Part shown: piece after piece, positions 36,011-44,149 of the stretch | Layout: every line of letters begins with the position of its first letter | Position numbering within the stretch: the first letter of the stretch is position 1 | DNA from: JAGVUD01 sp052033935 | GTDB lineage: Bacteria; Armatimonadota; UBA5829; DSUL01 | Assembly (NCBI GenBank): GCA_052033935.1 | Contig: JBPOJE010000011.1 | Span: 62,001 to 126,000 of the forward strand | Reading direction: 5' to 3' | Length of the DNA stretch: 64,000 bases | Made by a program: the position numbers and the translations under genes | Notes under the pieces: generated by a model | Told to the model about the DNA's origin: nothing | Databases searched by the model: none | What the model saw: only the letters and a program-made list of their open reading frames with translations

Positions 36011-38560
36011 TCAATCGAACACAAACGCACGGAACCTGCGCGTATCGTGGTTGAGGCCGCGCGGCTTTGATCCCCACGCGGACACATTCATCCAGTGCGG
36101 CCCAAGCTCTTCGGAGAGCACGGATGCGTGGTCGTTGCGGATCAGGTTCATCATCCACACCCGCCCCTTCACGTCACCCGTCACGCCGAGGGCGGCAAAG
36201 GGAATCCGGTAAACGGCCGTCCACACGCCCGCCTCCTTCGACGTGCTGACCTGCCAGCCGCCCGTCCAGTCAAAATCGAACGCCCCCGTCTCGGGCTGGC
36301 GGCCGTCGAACTGAACCCCATTCGCATTCGCGATAAGCTGGAAGTACGGACGCCCAAGCCCGTTTGTGTTGATGAACACCTCCGTGGAGTCGTCCTCCCA
36401 GACGATGCCATCGCGCTGCGTGACGTTGAGAACAAGCCGGTCCATGGCGGCCTCGTAGCAGGTGAACGCAATCCAGAGGGCGTCATCGGTATAGAGCATC
36501 CTCGCCTCGGTCGGGTCTTCCACTTCACCATTGTCGTTACCCAGCAGGAACGGCTGCAGGACGACGGCGCTCTCCCAGGCTGAGTCCTTGAGGCCATCGG
36601 CAAGAACGGGCGCTTTCGGCGCCTTCAGGATGCGCGAGGGCTCCGGGAATTTCTCCTCCCACGCGCCGCTGTACAGATCGAACCTGCCCAGCTTCTGCTC
36701 ATCGAGCACAGCCCTGATCCGCGACAGCTCAGCGTCCACGCGCTCGCGCGCTTCCCGGCTCCAGGCTTCGGCCTGCGCCGTGTTTCCCGTCCGGACAGCC
36801 ATCATCACGCGAGATTCATGCGTCGGCCACCAGTATTCCGGATACTGCAAATCGAGAATGGCGCGCGCCGCGCGGACGGTTGCCCGCGCGGGCTCGATAT
36901 ACGTCCGCCGGATTGTCTGCTCGTCGAGCATCGCGCCCGTATGCGGCCCGCGCGCGACTCGCTCGACCGCATCCGCAAATTCATCGAGAGCCTTTGCCGC
37001 CTTCTCCCGCCCGGTGAGGTCCTTGAGCCTGGGCGGCCAGGCTCCGTCCATGTTGTCGGTGGGGCGGCCGGGCTGGTCAGGCAAAAAGTGGAAGTGAGAC
37101 TTGAGTTCCACCAGAGCGTTGTCCATTTCCAGCGCCTGCGCCACCATCGCGGGGCCATATATGCAACTGAGCAGCCTGCGCCGGTGCGCGTCCCAGTCTT
37201 CGAGTTCCGGCGCCCACGCCCACAGGCCCATAATCCCCGGCACCATATAGTCGGGCCACGCAGACCCGCCCCAGGGCATGACGGCCTGCACCACGGCGCC
37301 CGATCCTGCCAGTTCTTCCCAGCTCGGCTCGTGCCACCCTTCCGAAAGCGCCGGAAGCTCCATGAACGCCGCCGCCCCGTCCGCGCGGGTGCTGCCGTTG
37401 TCAATGTGCGTGAACCCCCCGCGCGGACGCGGCCAGTTGTGCCACCAGCAGGGCTTGTTCTTGAACCCCAGCGACCGGTAATCCCGCAACCCTTCGCGCG
37501 AAGGAAGCGGGGTGAAGAACAGCATCGCGTTCTCCATCCCCGGGACGGCGGCGGTCTTGCGGTTTGTTTCGCCAAGGATCGTTTTGTAAGACTCCGAGCC
37601 GGGGGTCATCGCGATCTTCTCGCCCGTAATGCCGTGCTTCTTGCCGAGCGCGACGATTCGCCGGATGAGGTCGAAGGACGTGCCCATCCGCTTGTCGCCG
37701 CCGGGGTCGTCAATGGAGATCCAGAGCCCGTCCGCGCCGAGTCCGATAAACTGCTCGTACATCCTGATGACGTCGTCATGATACTTCGCGGGCACGGCGC
37801 AGTTGACGGTGGCGAACACGAATATGCCGCGGCGGTGCGACTCGCGGATGATTTCGCGGATAGGCTTCTCGTCCAGCTTCAGCGTTGGGTAGGTGCCGTA
37901 GATGGCGCTGCCCTGCCGCAGGTCCACGAAGTTGATGCGCGCGAACGCGAAGTTGTCGAAAGTGCCGGGCCGGAAGTAGGTCGGCATGCCTGCGTGCGGA
38001 CGCCCTCTCCAGCGGATGCTGGGGCGGTCGCGGACTGCGGCAGCTTCCAGCGCCAGATCATCACCCTTTTCGCTCAGGAGCTGGGACAGCGTATCCTGGC
38101 CGTAAATGACACCACGCGGATTGCTCCCGCCGGCGAGCGCGACATCGCGCGAGCCGCTCCGTCCGCAGTGAATAACGTAGCCATCCCAGCCGGGCACGGA
38201 CTCCGAAAGGGTGAGCTTCCATTCGCGGCAGAGCCGATCGGCGAGGGCGCAGGTGGAACGCTGGCCGAGGACAATCAGAGCCGAGTACGGCTTCAGGTCT
38301 TCGTTCTCACGGACGACGGGGATGGCGGCGTTCCAGCGCTTCGCGGCGGTCTGGCGAAGAGCTTCAGCGGCATACTCTTCGGGTTCCGTTGCCCGCGCGC
38401 CGATGACAATCGCCGTCTTTCCCGCGGGAAGTGTGACCGTGCGATTGAGCCACGTCAGCTTCTTGGGCACGGGGAATACCTCGGGCCGCGCGGCACCGGC
38501 ATACGACGCGGCCAGCGACAGCACGAGGACAAATAGCGCAATCAGGCTTTTTTCGAACAT
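36011..38560 (-). CDS. Secreted GH84/GH20-like beta-N-acetylhexosaminidase with C-terminal CBM9-like domain
   Basis: 849 residues from the ATG at 38560 (aggag; signal peptide MFEKSLIALFVLVLSLAAS). An upstream extension is not supported. Residues about 25-180 form the N-terminal alpha/beta domain common to GH20/GH84. Residues about 190-510 form a TIM barrel with a GLWISIDDPGGD motif. The adjacent D284-D285 resemble the catalytic Asp pair of GH84, which uses the substrate acetamido group. Residues about 655-845 are a CBM9-like beta sandwich (VLADGLKDSAWESAVVLQPF; YTDDALWIAFTCYEAAMDRL). Predicted to release N-acetylhexosamine outside the cytoplasm. The start overlaps the preceding stop by one base. 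Confidence 0.75.
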   Translation of the reverse strand: MFEKSLIALFVLVLSLAASYAGAARPEVFPVPKKLTWLNRTVTLPAGKTAIVIGARATEPEEYAAEALRQTAAKRWNAAIPVVRENEDLKPYSALIVLGQRSTCALADRLCREWKLTLSESVPGWDGYVIHCGRSGSRDVALAGGSNPRGVIYGQDTLSQLLSEKGDDLALEAAAVRDRPSIRWRGRPHAGMPTYFRPGTFDNFAFARINFVDLRQGSAIYGTYPTLKLDEKPIREIIRESHRRGIFVFATVNCAVPAKYHDDVIRMYEQFIGLGADGLWISIDDPGGDKRMGTSFDLIRRIVALGKKHGITGEKIAMTPGSESYKTILGETNRKTAAVPGMENAMLFFTPLPSREGLRDYRSLGFKNKPCWWHNWPRPRGGFTHIDNGSTRADGAAAFMELPALSEGWHEPSWEELAGSGAVVQAVMPWGGSAWPDYMVPGIMGLWAWAPELEDWDAHRRRLLSCIYGPAMVAQALEMDNALVELKSHFHFLPDQPGRPTDNMDGAWPPRLKDLTGREKAAKALDEFADAVERVARGPHTGAMLDEQTIRRTYIEPARATVRAARAILDLQYPEYWWPTHESRVMMAVRTGNTAQAEAWSREARERVDAELSRIRAVLDEQKLGRFDLYSGAWEEKFPEPSRILKAPKAPVLADGLKDSAWESAVVLQPFLLGNDNGEVEDPTEARMLYTDDALWIAFTCYEAAMDRLVLNVTQRDGIVWEDDSTEVFINTNGLGRPYFQLIANANGVQFDGRQPETGAFDFDWTGGWQVSTSKEAGVWTAVYRIPFAALGVTGDVKGRVWMMNLIRNDHASVLSEELGPHWMNVSAWGSKPRGLNHDTRRFRAFVFD

Positions 38561-40053
38561 CAGAACACCTCTCCTGTGGGATTCGGGGCTTCGGGATACA
38601 CGGCGAAGAGCCTGGCGCCGCGGCTCTTCAGGAGCAGCCGGACAGGGCACCCGGCGAGAGAACTTACATCCGCGCTTCGCTTCCAGGTGAGAACATGCGC
38701 GGTGTCGTTGGTCTGGATGCGGTCGGAGTCCTCCAGTCCAAAGCCCGGGATCTCCCACCCCTTCTCGTCCAGAAGCGCCGCGTGCGCCTCGCCGCTAGCG
38801 GATGTGTCTATGTTGATGCGAAGCTGTGGCGCGCCGATCTGAAAAGGCACCGTGACCAGTCGGCCGCCTTGATAGCCGCTGTCGGCCGAGACGAGGCCGT
38901 CCATTCGCTGCTCCACACGGAACGCCACGGGCTGACCGAGTTGCGGCTGGAAGCGCGGTTTCGGGTTCCGCGGTGTACGATCCTGGCCGTGCGTGCGTGC
39001 GCTACCGACGTAGTACTGCTGCAGAGTCCGCTCACCCGGTATCGCCCCCATCAGCATGTGCATCTGCTTCGAGCAGGGGCCACCGGGAAGGTCGAGGCGC
39101 ACGTAGCTGCCCCGGAAGTCGCGCTGCCACAGCACCCCTCCGCGGCTGGCAGCGAACTGAAGGTCAAGCGTACCGTCGTTGATGAACCCCTCGGGAGGCG
39201 GCGGATAGTGGAAGTAGAGCGTCGGAAACGCGAAATACACTCCCGGACAGTAGTGGACAGCCGCCGCCTGGTAGAGGTCCGCCTCCGGCGGGTCGAATTC
39301 GTCCATCGCGAGTACTTTCGGCAGTTCGCGATTGATGGGCGGCAGAGGCCGGATCGGCATCCCATCCGCGTCCGGACGCCACATGCCGTGGTCCCACGGG
39401 TCGGGAGCGTTCTCCCGGACGGGCAACGGCTTGAACAGGTCGTCCGTCTCGGCGAGAACAACCATGCGGCCGCCCCTTGCGGGAGGAACCGGACGGCTAC
39501 GGTCGCCGCCCCGAAGATAGATCCGGTAGCAACCGGCTTCCTCGTCCCAGAAGGCGGACATATGGTTGTCGGTGTGATGCTCCAGCAACAGCCCCGGTGC
39601 CCGCTTGAAGCGCAGGCCGTCCGGTGAGGTCATCAGAAAGGTACCCTCGAACGGACGATGCAGGATCATCTTGAACCGGTGCTCGTCCGGCCCGGTCGGA
39701 TCAACGAAAACGCAGATCTCGTCTGGCGAGAGGCCCTGCATGTCCACCAGATTGTTCCACTTCGAGCCCGCGAACTCAACGACGCCGAGATCGGGCCGCG
39801 ACCATTCCAGGCCGTCATTGCTCGTCAGAAACGCCAGCGCCCCCGTGTCGCCGATCTTGACCCGGCAGTAGAGACGATACTCGTCGTCCCACCGCACGAT
39901 CGAGGCAGGGCGTAGCGCCTCCAGCTCCCATTCCTTCTCGATATGAACGCAGGCACCCCGCTTCAGGGGCGGGTTCATGGTGAGCGTGACGTTGTGCAGC
40001 GACTCGATGCCGCTCATGTCGAAGAACAGCAGCCTTCTGTCCCGAAAGATCAT
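38560..40053 (-). CDS. Putative glycosidase-like beta-propeller protein (GH32/GH43-like)
   Basis: 497 residues, no signal peptide. The first 330 residues alternate short strands in the manner of the five-bladed propeller of GH32/GH43/GH130 (SIVRWDDEYRLYCRVKIG; LAFLTSNDGLEWSRPDLGVV; AFWDEEAGCYRIYLRGGDRS; GTLDLQFAASRGGVLWQR). The last 120 residues form a beta-sandwich. Acidic residues are plentiful in the blade starts, but I cannot assign a catalytic triad. It may be a glycosidase, a phosphorylase or a binding protein. Overlaps the flanking genes at both ends (ATGA and TGATG), so it is tightly coupled. Confidence 0.55.
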   Translation of the reverse strand: MIFRDRRLLFFDMSGIESLHNVTLTMNPPLKRGACVHIEKEWELEALRPASIVRWDDEYRLYCRVKIGDTGALAFLTSNDGLEWSRPDLGVVEFAGSKWNNLVDMQGLSPDEICVFVDPTGPDEHRFKMILHRPFEGTFLMTSPDGLRFKRAPGLLLEHHTDNHMSAFWDEEAGCYRIYLRGGDRSRPVPPARGGRMVVLAETDDLFKPLPVRENAPDPWDHGMWRPDADGMPIRPLPPINRELPKVLAMDEFDPPEADLYQAAAVHYCPGVYFAFPTLYFHYPPPPEGFINDGTLDLQFAASRGGVLWQRDFRGSYVRLDLPGGPCSKQMHMLMGAIPGERTLQQYYVGSARTHGQDRTPRNPKPRFQPQLGQPVAFRVEQRMDGLVSADSGYQGGRLVTVPFQIGAPQLRINIDTSASGEAHAALLDEKGWEIPGFGLEDSDRIQTNDTAHVLTWKRSADVSSLAGCPVRLLLKSRGARLFAVYPEAPNPTGEVF

Positions 40054-42155
40054 TTCTTGCCTCCCGCGGTCGCGGCCTTCAGCCGCGGCTGAATCTCTTG
40101 CCAGCGCCCGCTGACTTCCTGCATCAGTGAAGGGTTGGATGTGACAACAAGCATCTCGGCGATGTCTATGTCGTGCAACTCCGCCGAATACTTGCCGCCC
40201 TCCGGCTTCAGTTCAACAGGCGCGATGCCCGCCGGCCCCACCCGGAACGCTGATGCCGGCTTGAGCCATCCGGGCAGCGTGAGGGTGAGCGGCGCTTTGG
40301 GGACGGGTTTGAAGACGGTACCCTGGCGGTCAGACAGCACTTCTCTGTTGATGAGCGTGACAATCGCCGTGTCCGTGCCGCTGAACAGGGTGCGCGACAT
40401 CAGCCAGAACGGGCAGGTAGCCACGAACGGATCCACCATCGTGCCCGACACCGCGCCCGGGCAGGAGCGGGCCAGCAGCGGAAGCACCGCCCGCGCCTCG
40501 GCGTTCAGTTCGGCCATGTTGCGCAGCAGCGCCTTCGCCTCGGGCACGTCGGCCCCGACCCCGTAGCACTCGTCGTAAGGGGTGAACCACCAGTACGAGA
40601 TTCCCTTCGCGCCCGCTCCGAGCGCAAGGTAGAACTGCATGCGGTTCTCCTCGGGAGTGGGAAAGCGGAACGCGCCCTCCTCCGAGCGGTAGGACGTGCT
40701 GCAGAGGATGACGTGCGTCGGGCGCGGCTCGGAGGTCCAGCGAGCGATCTCCGCCGCCCCCCAAACATACATCGGCTGAGTGTACTGGGGCAGGCGGACG
40801 GGATGCCGGTTGTACGCGAGCTGAATCTCGCCCATGTAGTACGGGTCGAGGCAGTTGATGTCCGCCAGCCTCCCGTAGGTGATCCAGTTATCTACTTTGC
40901 AGGTGTTGTCTATGTTCAGCAGACAGAGGGTGCGGCGATCGGTGTTGCTCCATTTCGCCTGCCGCTCCACCACGCCCTGCCCCAGGCTTCCCAGACGCTT
41001 CTCGTTGGGAAGATCGCTCACGCTGTAGTCGTGGGCGTCCGGCTCATCGTACAGGAACCGGCAGTAAACGATCGGGTTGCGGATGTCGTCGGGGTTCGGA
41101 TCGGACGACATGACGCGCATGCCGAGACCGTCGAGCATCTTCATTCCTTCGCTGCTCACGAGAAAGCCACTCTGCTCACCGGCCATGCGCATGTGCGTGT
41201 TGAACAGGTTCTCGGCAAACACCCACGAGACACCCCGCGCGCGCTCTTCGGGGGAGTTGCCGTCGTGACGGTAGCCCCACATCCCGAGCGCGTAGAAGTC
41301 GTCCCGGGCGCGCACGACAGCGCGGGCGATGGAACCGTCTTCGGCGGTAGCGGCAACATGGTGGAAGGAGCCGTACTCCCACGCCTTCGGAAGTGGCGCT
41401 TCAACCGGCAGGAAGGCCGACTGGCTGTCGAGCCAGGCTCCGGCGGGCAGCCTGACGGGGACGCCGTCGAGCTGCAGCGTTTTGAGCCGGAACCCCTTGT
41501 CGTCCTCGTGGCGCAGGTACAGGTAGATGCGGCTGATCGCCTTGTCGAAGTTCACGGATGCGATGCGCAGGCGCGGCGCGCCGGCCGGGCTGACGCTGGC
41601 CTTCCGCGCTGCTCCGCCCGCGGTGGCGACACCGACGGACAGGCTCTTTGCGGCGGGAACCCGGCGCAGCCGGACCGTTACCTCAGCCACCCCGCCGGGC
41701 GGCACCGGGTTCGGTCTCACCTGATACCAGAGCGGCTCGCCCATCTCGTCCAGCCGCGCGGCCACGTCCTTCGGTGTGCGGTCAGGCTTGTTGAGATGGT
41801 AGCTCGCGGCCTGAATGCCGCCGCGGTCTATGTGGCCGGGAACGATGTGCTTCGCCAGGTCTATCCCGTCGAGCAGAACGGCAGTCACCTGCGCTGGCTG
41901 CAAGCCGCTGTTGAGGACGTAGCCCTGCACGTACGCGCCGGGCTTGATCTCCTCGGCATACGGCGGCGCAAGGCCGAACTCATCGCGCAGCAGCCAGCCA
42001 CCAATGACAAAGCGCGACAGCGAGGGAAAGGCCCGGTCGGCCTCGACAGATGCCGACAGCAGCCTGATGCTGTCGGCCGCAGCCGCGGGGCCGCGGAGGG
42101 CGGCGATACCCAGCAGGATGAGGACGGAAACGAGCCAGATGCGAGGCTTGTTCAT
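40050..42155 (-). CDS. Secreted putative glycoside hydrolase-like protein
   Basis: 701 residues from the ATG at 42155 (aggtgctga upstream; signal peptide ending near GPAAAADS). The N-terminal third is beta-rich (SRFVIGGWLLRDEFGLAPPY). Residues about 280-600 look like a TIM-barrel region, with LGMWGYRHDGNSPEERARGV, a probable acidic catalytic site around FLYDEPDAHDYSV, and GISYWWFTPYDECYG. The DEP motif is reminiscent of GH families where the acid sits after a Tyr. No known family can be named. The product probably acts with the GH123-like and GH84-like enzymes of the same operon. Confidence 0.55.
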   Translation of the reverse strand: MNKPRIWLVSVLILLGIAALRGPAAAADSIRLLSASVEADRAFPSLSRFVIGGWLLRDEFGLAPPYAEEIKPGAYVQGYVLNSGLQPAQVTAVLLDGIDLAKHIVPGHIDRGGIQAASYHLNKPDRTPKDVAARLDEMGEPLWYQVRPNPVPPGGVAEVTVRLRRVPAAKSLSVGVATAGGAARKASVSPAGAPRLRIASVNFDKAISRIYLYLRHEDDKGFRLKTLQLDGVPVRLPAGAWLDSQSAFLPVEAPLPKAWEYGSFHHVAATAEDGSIARAVVRARDDFYALGMWGYRHDGNSPEERARGVSWVFAENLFNTHMRMAGEQSGFLVSSEGMKMLDGLGMRVMSSDPNPDDIRNPIVYCRFLYDEPDAHDYSVSDLPNEKRLGSLGQGVVERQAKWSNTDRRTLCLLNIDNTCKVDNWITYGRLADINCLDPYYMGEIQLAYNRHPVRLPQYTQPMYVWGAAEIARWTSEPRPTHVILCSTSYRSEEGAFRFPTPEENRMQFYLALGAGAKGISYWWFTPYDECYGVGADVPEAKALLRNMAELNAEARAVLPLLARSCPGAVSGTMVDPFVATCPFWLMSRTLFSGTDTAIVTLINREVLSDRQGTVFKPVPKAPLTLTLPGWLKPASAFRVGPAGIAPVELKPEGGKYSAELHDIDIAEMLVVTSNPSLMQEVSGRWQEIQPRLKAATAGGKK

Positions 42156-42163
42156 TTCAGCAC

Positions 42164-44149
42164 CTATGGCCATGGGAAAGTGGGCGGGACGGCCCCGGTG
42201 ACCCCGGCCACCAGCGCCCAGATAACAGCCATCCCGAACTCCCCCAGCACCATCCCGAGGAACCAGGGCCGGGCCTTGATATACAGACGCATGCCCCCGT
42301 ACCGGATGATGGCGGTCTTCAGCAGCCACGCGATCAGGCACGAGAACCAGAATACGGTCATAGTCCACGACACGCACAGCGCGTAGCCGAGCGGGTGAAG
42401 CGGCCACCAGTAGAACGCCGAGCGAAGATACGACAGCAACAGCGTGAACGCAATGCCCACGGCAAACCAGATGCGCCCCTGCACCACAGGCGGGAGATTC
42501 TCGATCATCTGGTTCTCGATGTTCTTCATGGACCAGTAGTTGTTTCCGTTGTACGCGTAGGAGTAGAGCGACATACCCCCTTGCGTGTACGGCAGCCAAA
42601 GCTGAACAGCCCCGGCAATCAGCAGCGCGGACACCACGGCAATCGCGAACACCCTGCGGAACGACTTGCGGGGCGCATCGGTGCCATCCGAGATCTTCAG
42701 GCCATCCAAGAAGCCGGTCAGCAGAAGGCCGCGCTGGTCGCGCAGGAACGCGGCGTCCATGAAGCCAAGCATTGTGAGGTTGGCCGGGCCCAGCCCCGCC
42801 GAGGTGCCGAACATCCGGTAGAGGTCCATCGGGCGGAACGAGGTCTCGGTCATCAGCATACCCGCCTCGGCCGTACTTCGGGCCATCACGATGGCGATGA
42901 TGAAGATGAACACACAGAACTGGAGCATTGCCACCCAAACGGACATGCCCGCCAGCACGCACCAGCCGACGATCAGCGCCAGCCCGCCGAACAGCCCCCA
43001 GACAGCAACCCGATAGGACAGAAGCTCCTGAGAGTCATCGGCCGGGCCCCGGCCAAAAGCGCCGGCGAAAACCCGCTTGAGATGGGGCCGCGCCACCCAC
43101 AGGAGATATCCGGCCAGCACGACGTACGCTCCGGCGGTCTGGTATGCGACGAACAGATGCGTGCCATACACCGGCATCAGCTCGATCTCATAGCCCAGAC
43201 TGGCGGCGACAACGTCCTGAGCGCGCGCAAACAGCGCGAAGAACCAGAGCGAGAACAGAAGCTCGGACGGCAGCAGAAAGAAGAAGCCGACAGCCGCAAA
43301 CGACAGGTAGATCGAGAACCAGTAGATCGAGTTCCAGGGCGGGTTGGGCATATACGTGTTCAGGAACACGCTGAGCGTGAACTGCGGAATGCTCGGGAAC
43401 ATGTTGTGCAGCCCGTTGATGGTGAACACCGCCGCGGGAAGCAGAACGCCCCCCCACATAAGCGGGTTCTTGAGGAGAGGCCGGCCCGATGACCCACGCG
43501 CCAGTTCCATCGGAAGCTGAACCAGAGGGAAGGGTAGCTTTTCGTTATCCACCCACTGCCTGCGCAGAATGCTCGCCATGCAGAGGAGCACGAAGATGAC
43601 GAGCAGGATCAACACTCCCCACGCCGCGAGAGGAACGATCCACAGATCCCAGGGAATCGTCTCTCCCGACCAGAGCCGCTCGAAGAACCGAACCGCAACC
43701 TTCTGCTGCGGCGGGCCGGATGGGTCGTACGGCACCATCCACTTCTTGATGTGCGCATCGAAAAGCTCGTGCCAGCGGTTGGCTTGGTTGTGGTAGTAGT
43801 TGGGCGTGACGAGCAGCGGCAGCACCTTCTCCATAACGCCGCGCGACGAGATCATGGCTGCGACGACCATCATGCAGTAGATCATCAGCAGCTCGGTCGG
43901 CGTCAGCCCCAGACGGCTCCCCAGCGCTCTGAGAGCGTTGTTGAGCAGCACCAGAAAGAAGAAGATGCCGATGACAGCGGGCGGCATCTGAAGGAAGCCG
44001 ATCTGGATGCTCATCAGCACGAGCTCGGCGTACGAGACGATGACGCAGACCGCCGCCACCAGCAGCAGTCCGAGCACGAGCGCGCGCGGCGAGATGCCGC
44101 GATTATTTGTGGCGAGCCGCGGCCCGCCGGTTTTCTGACCTTGTGTCAT
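42164..44149 (-). CDS. DUF6785-family multipass membrane protein
   Basis: 661 residues with about twelve or more hydrophobic helices and no signal peptide. The sequence matches the DUF6785/DUF6784 architecture known from Armatimonadota, Planctomycetota and Verrucomicrobiota (LTPTELLMIYCMMVVAAMIS, LPLLVTPNYYHNQANRWHEL, ARSTAEAGMLMTETSFRPMD). The family has no established function. It has no ABC ATPase or substrate-binding protein beside it, and it sits second in a glycan-degrading operon, one base after its neighbour. A role in sugar uptake or cell-envelope traffic is a reasonable inference, not a proven one. Confidence 0.8.
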   Translation of the reverse strand: MTQGQKTGGPRLATNNRGISPRALVLGLLLVAAVCVIVSYAELVLMSIQIGFLQMPPAVIGIFFFLVLLNNALRALGSRLGLTPTELLMIYCMMVVAAMISSRGVMEKVLPLLVTPNYYHNQANRWHELFDAHIKKWMVPYDPSGPPQQKVAVRFFERLWSGETIPWDLWIVPLAAWGVLILLVIFVLLCMASILRRQWVDNEKLPFPLVQLPMELARGSSGRPLLKNPLMWGGVLLPAAVFTINGLHNMFPSIPQFTLSVFLNTYMPNPPWNSIYWFSIYLSFAAVGFFFLLPSELLFSLWFFALFARAQDVVAASLGYEIELMPVYGTHLFVAYQTAGAYVVLAGYLLWVARPHLKRVFAGAFGRGPADDSQELLSYRVAVWGLFGGLALIVGWCVLAGMSVWVAMLQFCVFIFIIAIVMARSTAEAGMLMTETSFRPMDLYRMFGTSAGLGPANLTMLGFMDAAFLRDQRGLLLTGFLDGLKISDGTDAPRKSFRRVFAIAVVSALLIAGAVQLWLPYTQGGMSLYSYAYNGNNYWSMKNIENQMIENLPPVVQGRIWFAVGIAFTLLLSYLRSAFYWWPLHPLGYALCVSWTMTVFWFSCLIAWLLKTAIIRYGGMRLYIKARPWFLGMVLGEFGMAVIWALVAGVTGAVPPTFPWP

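Noticed and set aside
40713..42386. Forward open frame of about 557 codons over the GH-like and DUF6785 genes
   Set aside because: Antisense to well-supported leftward genes; composition typical of a shadow.
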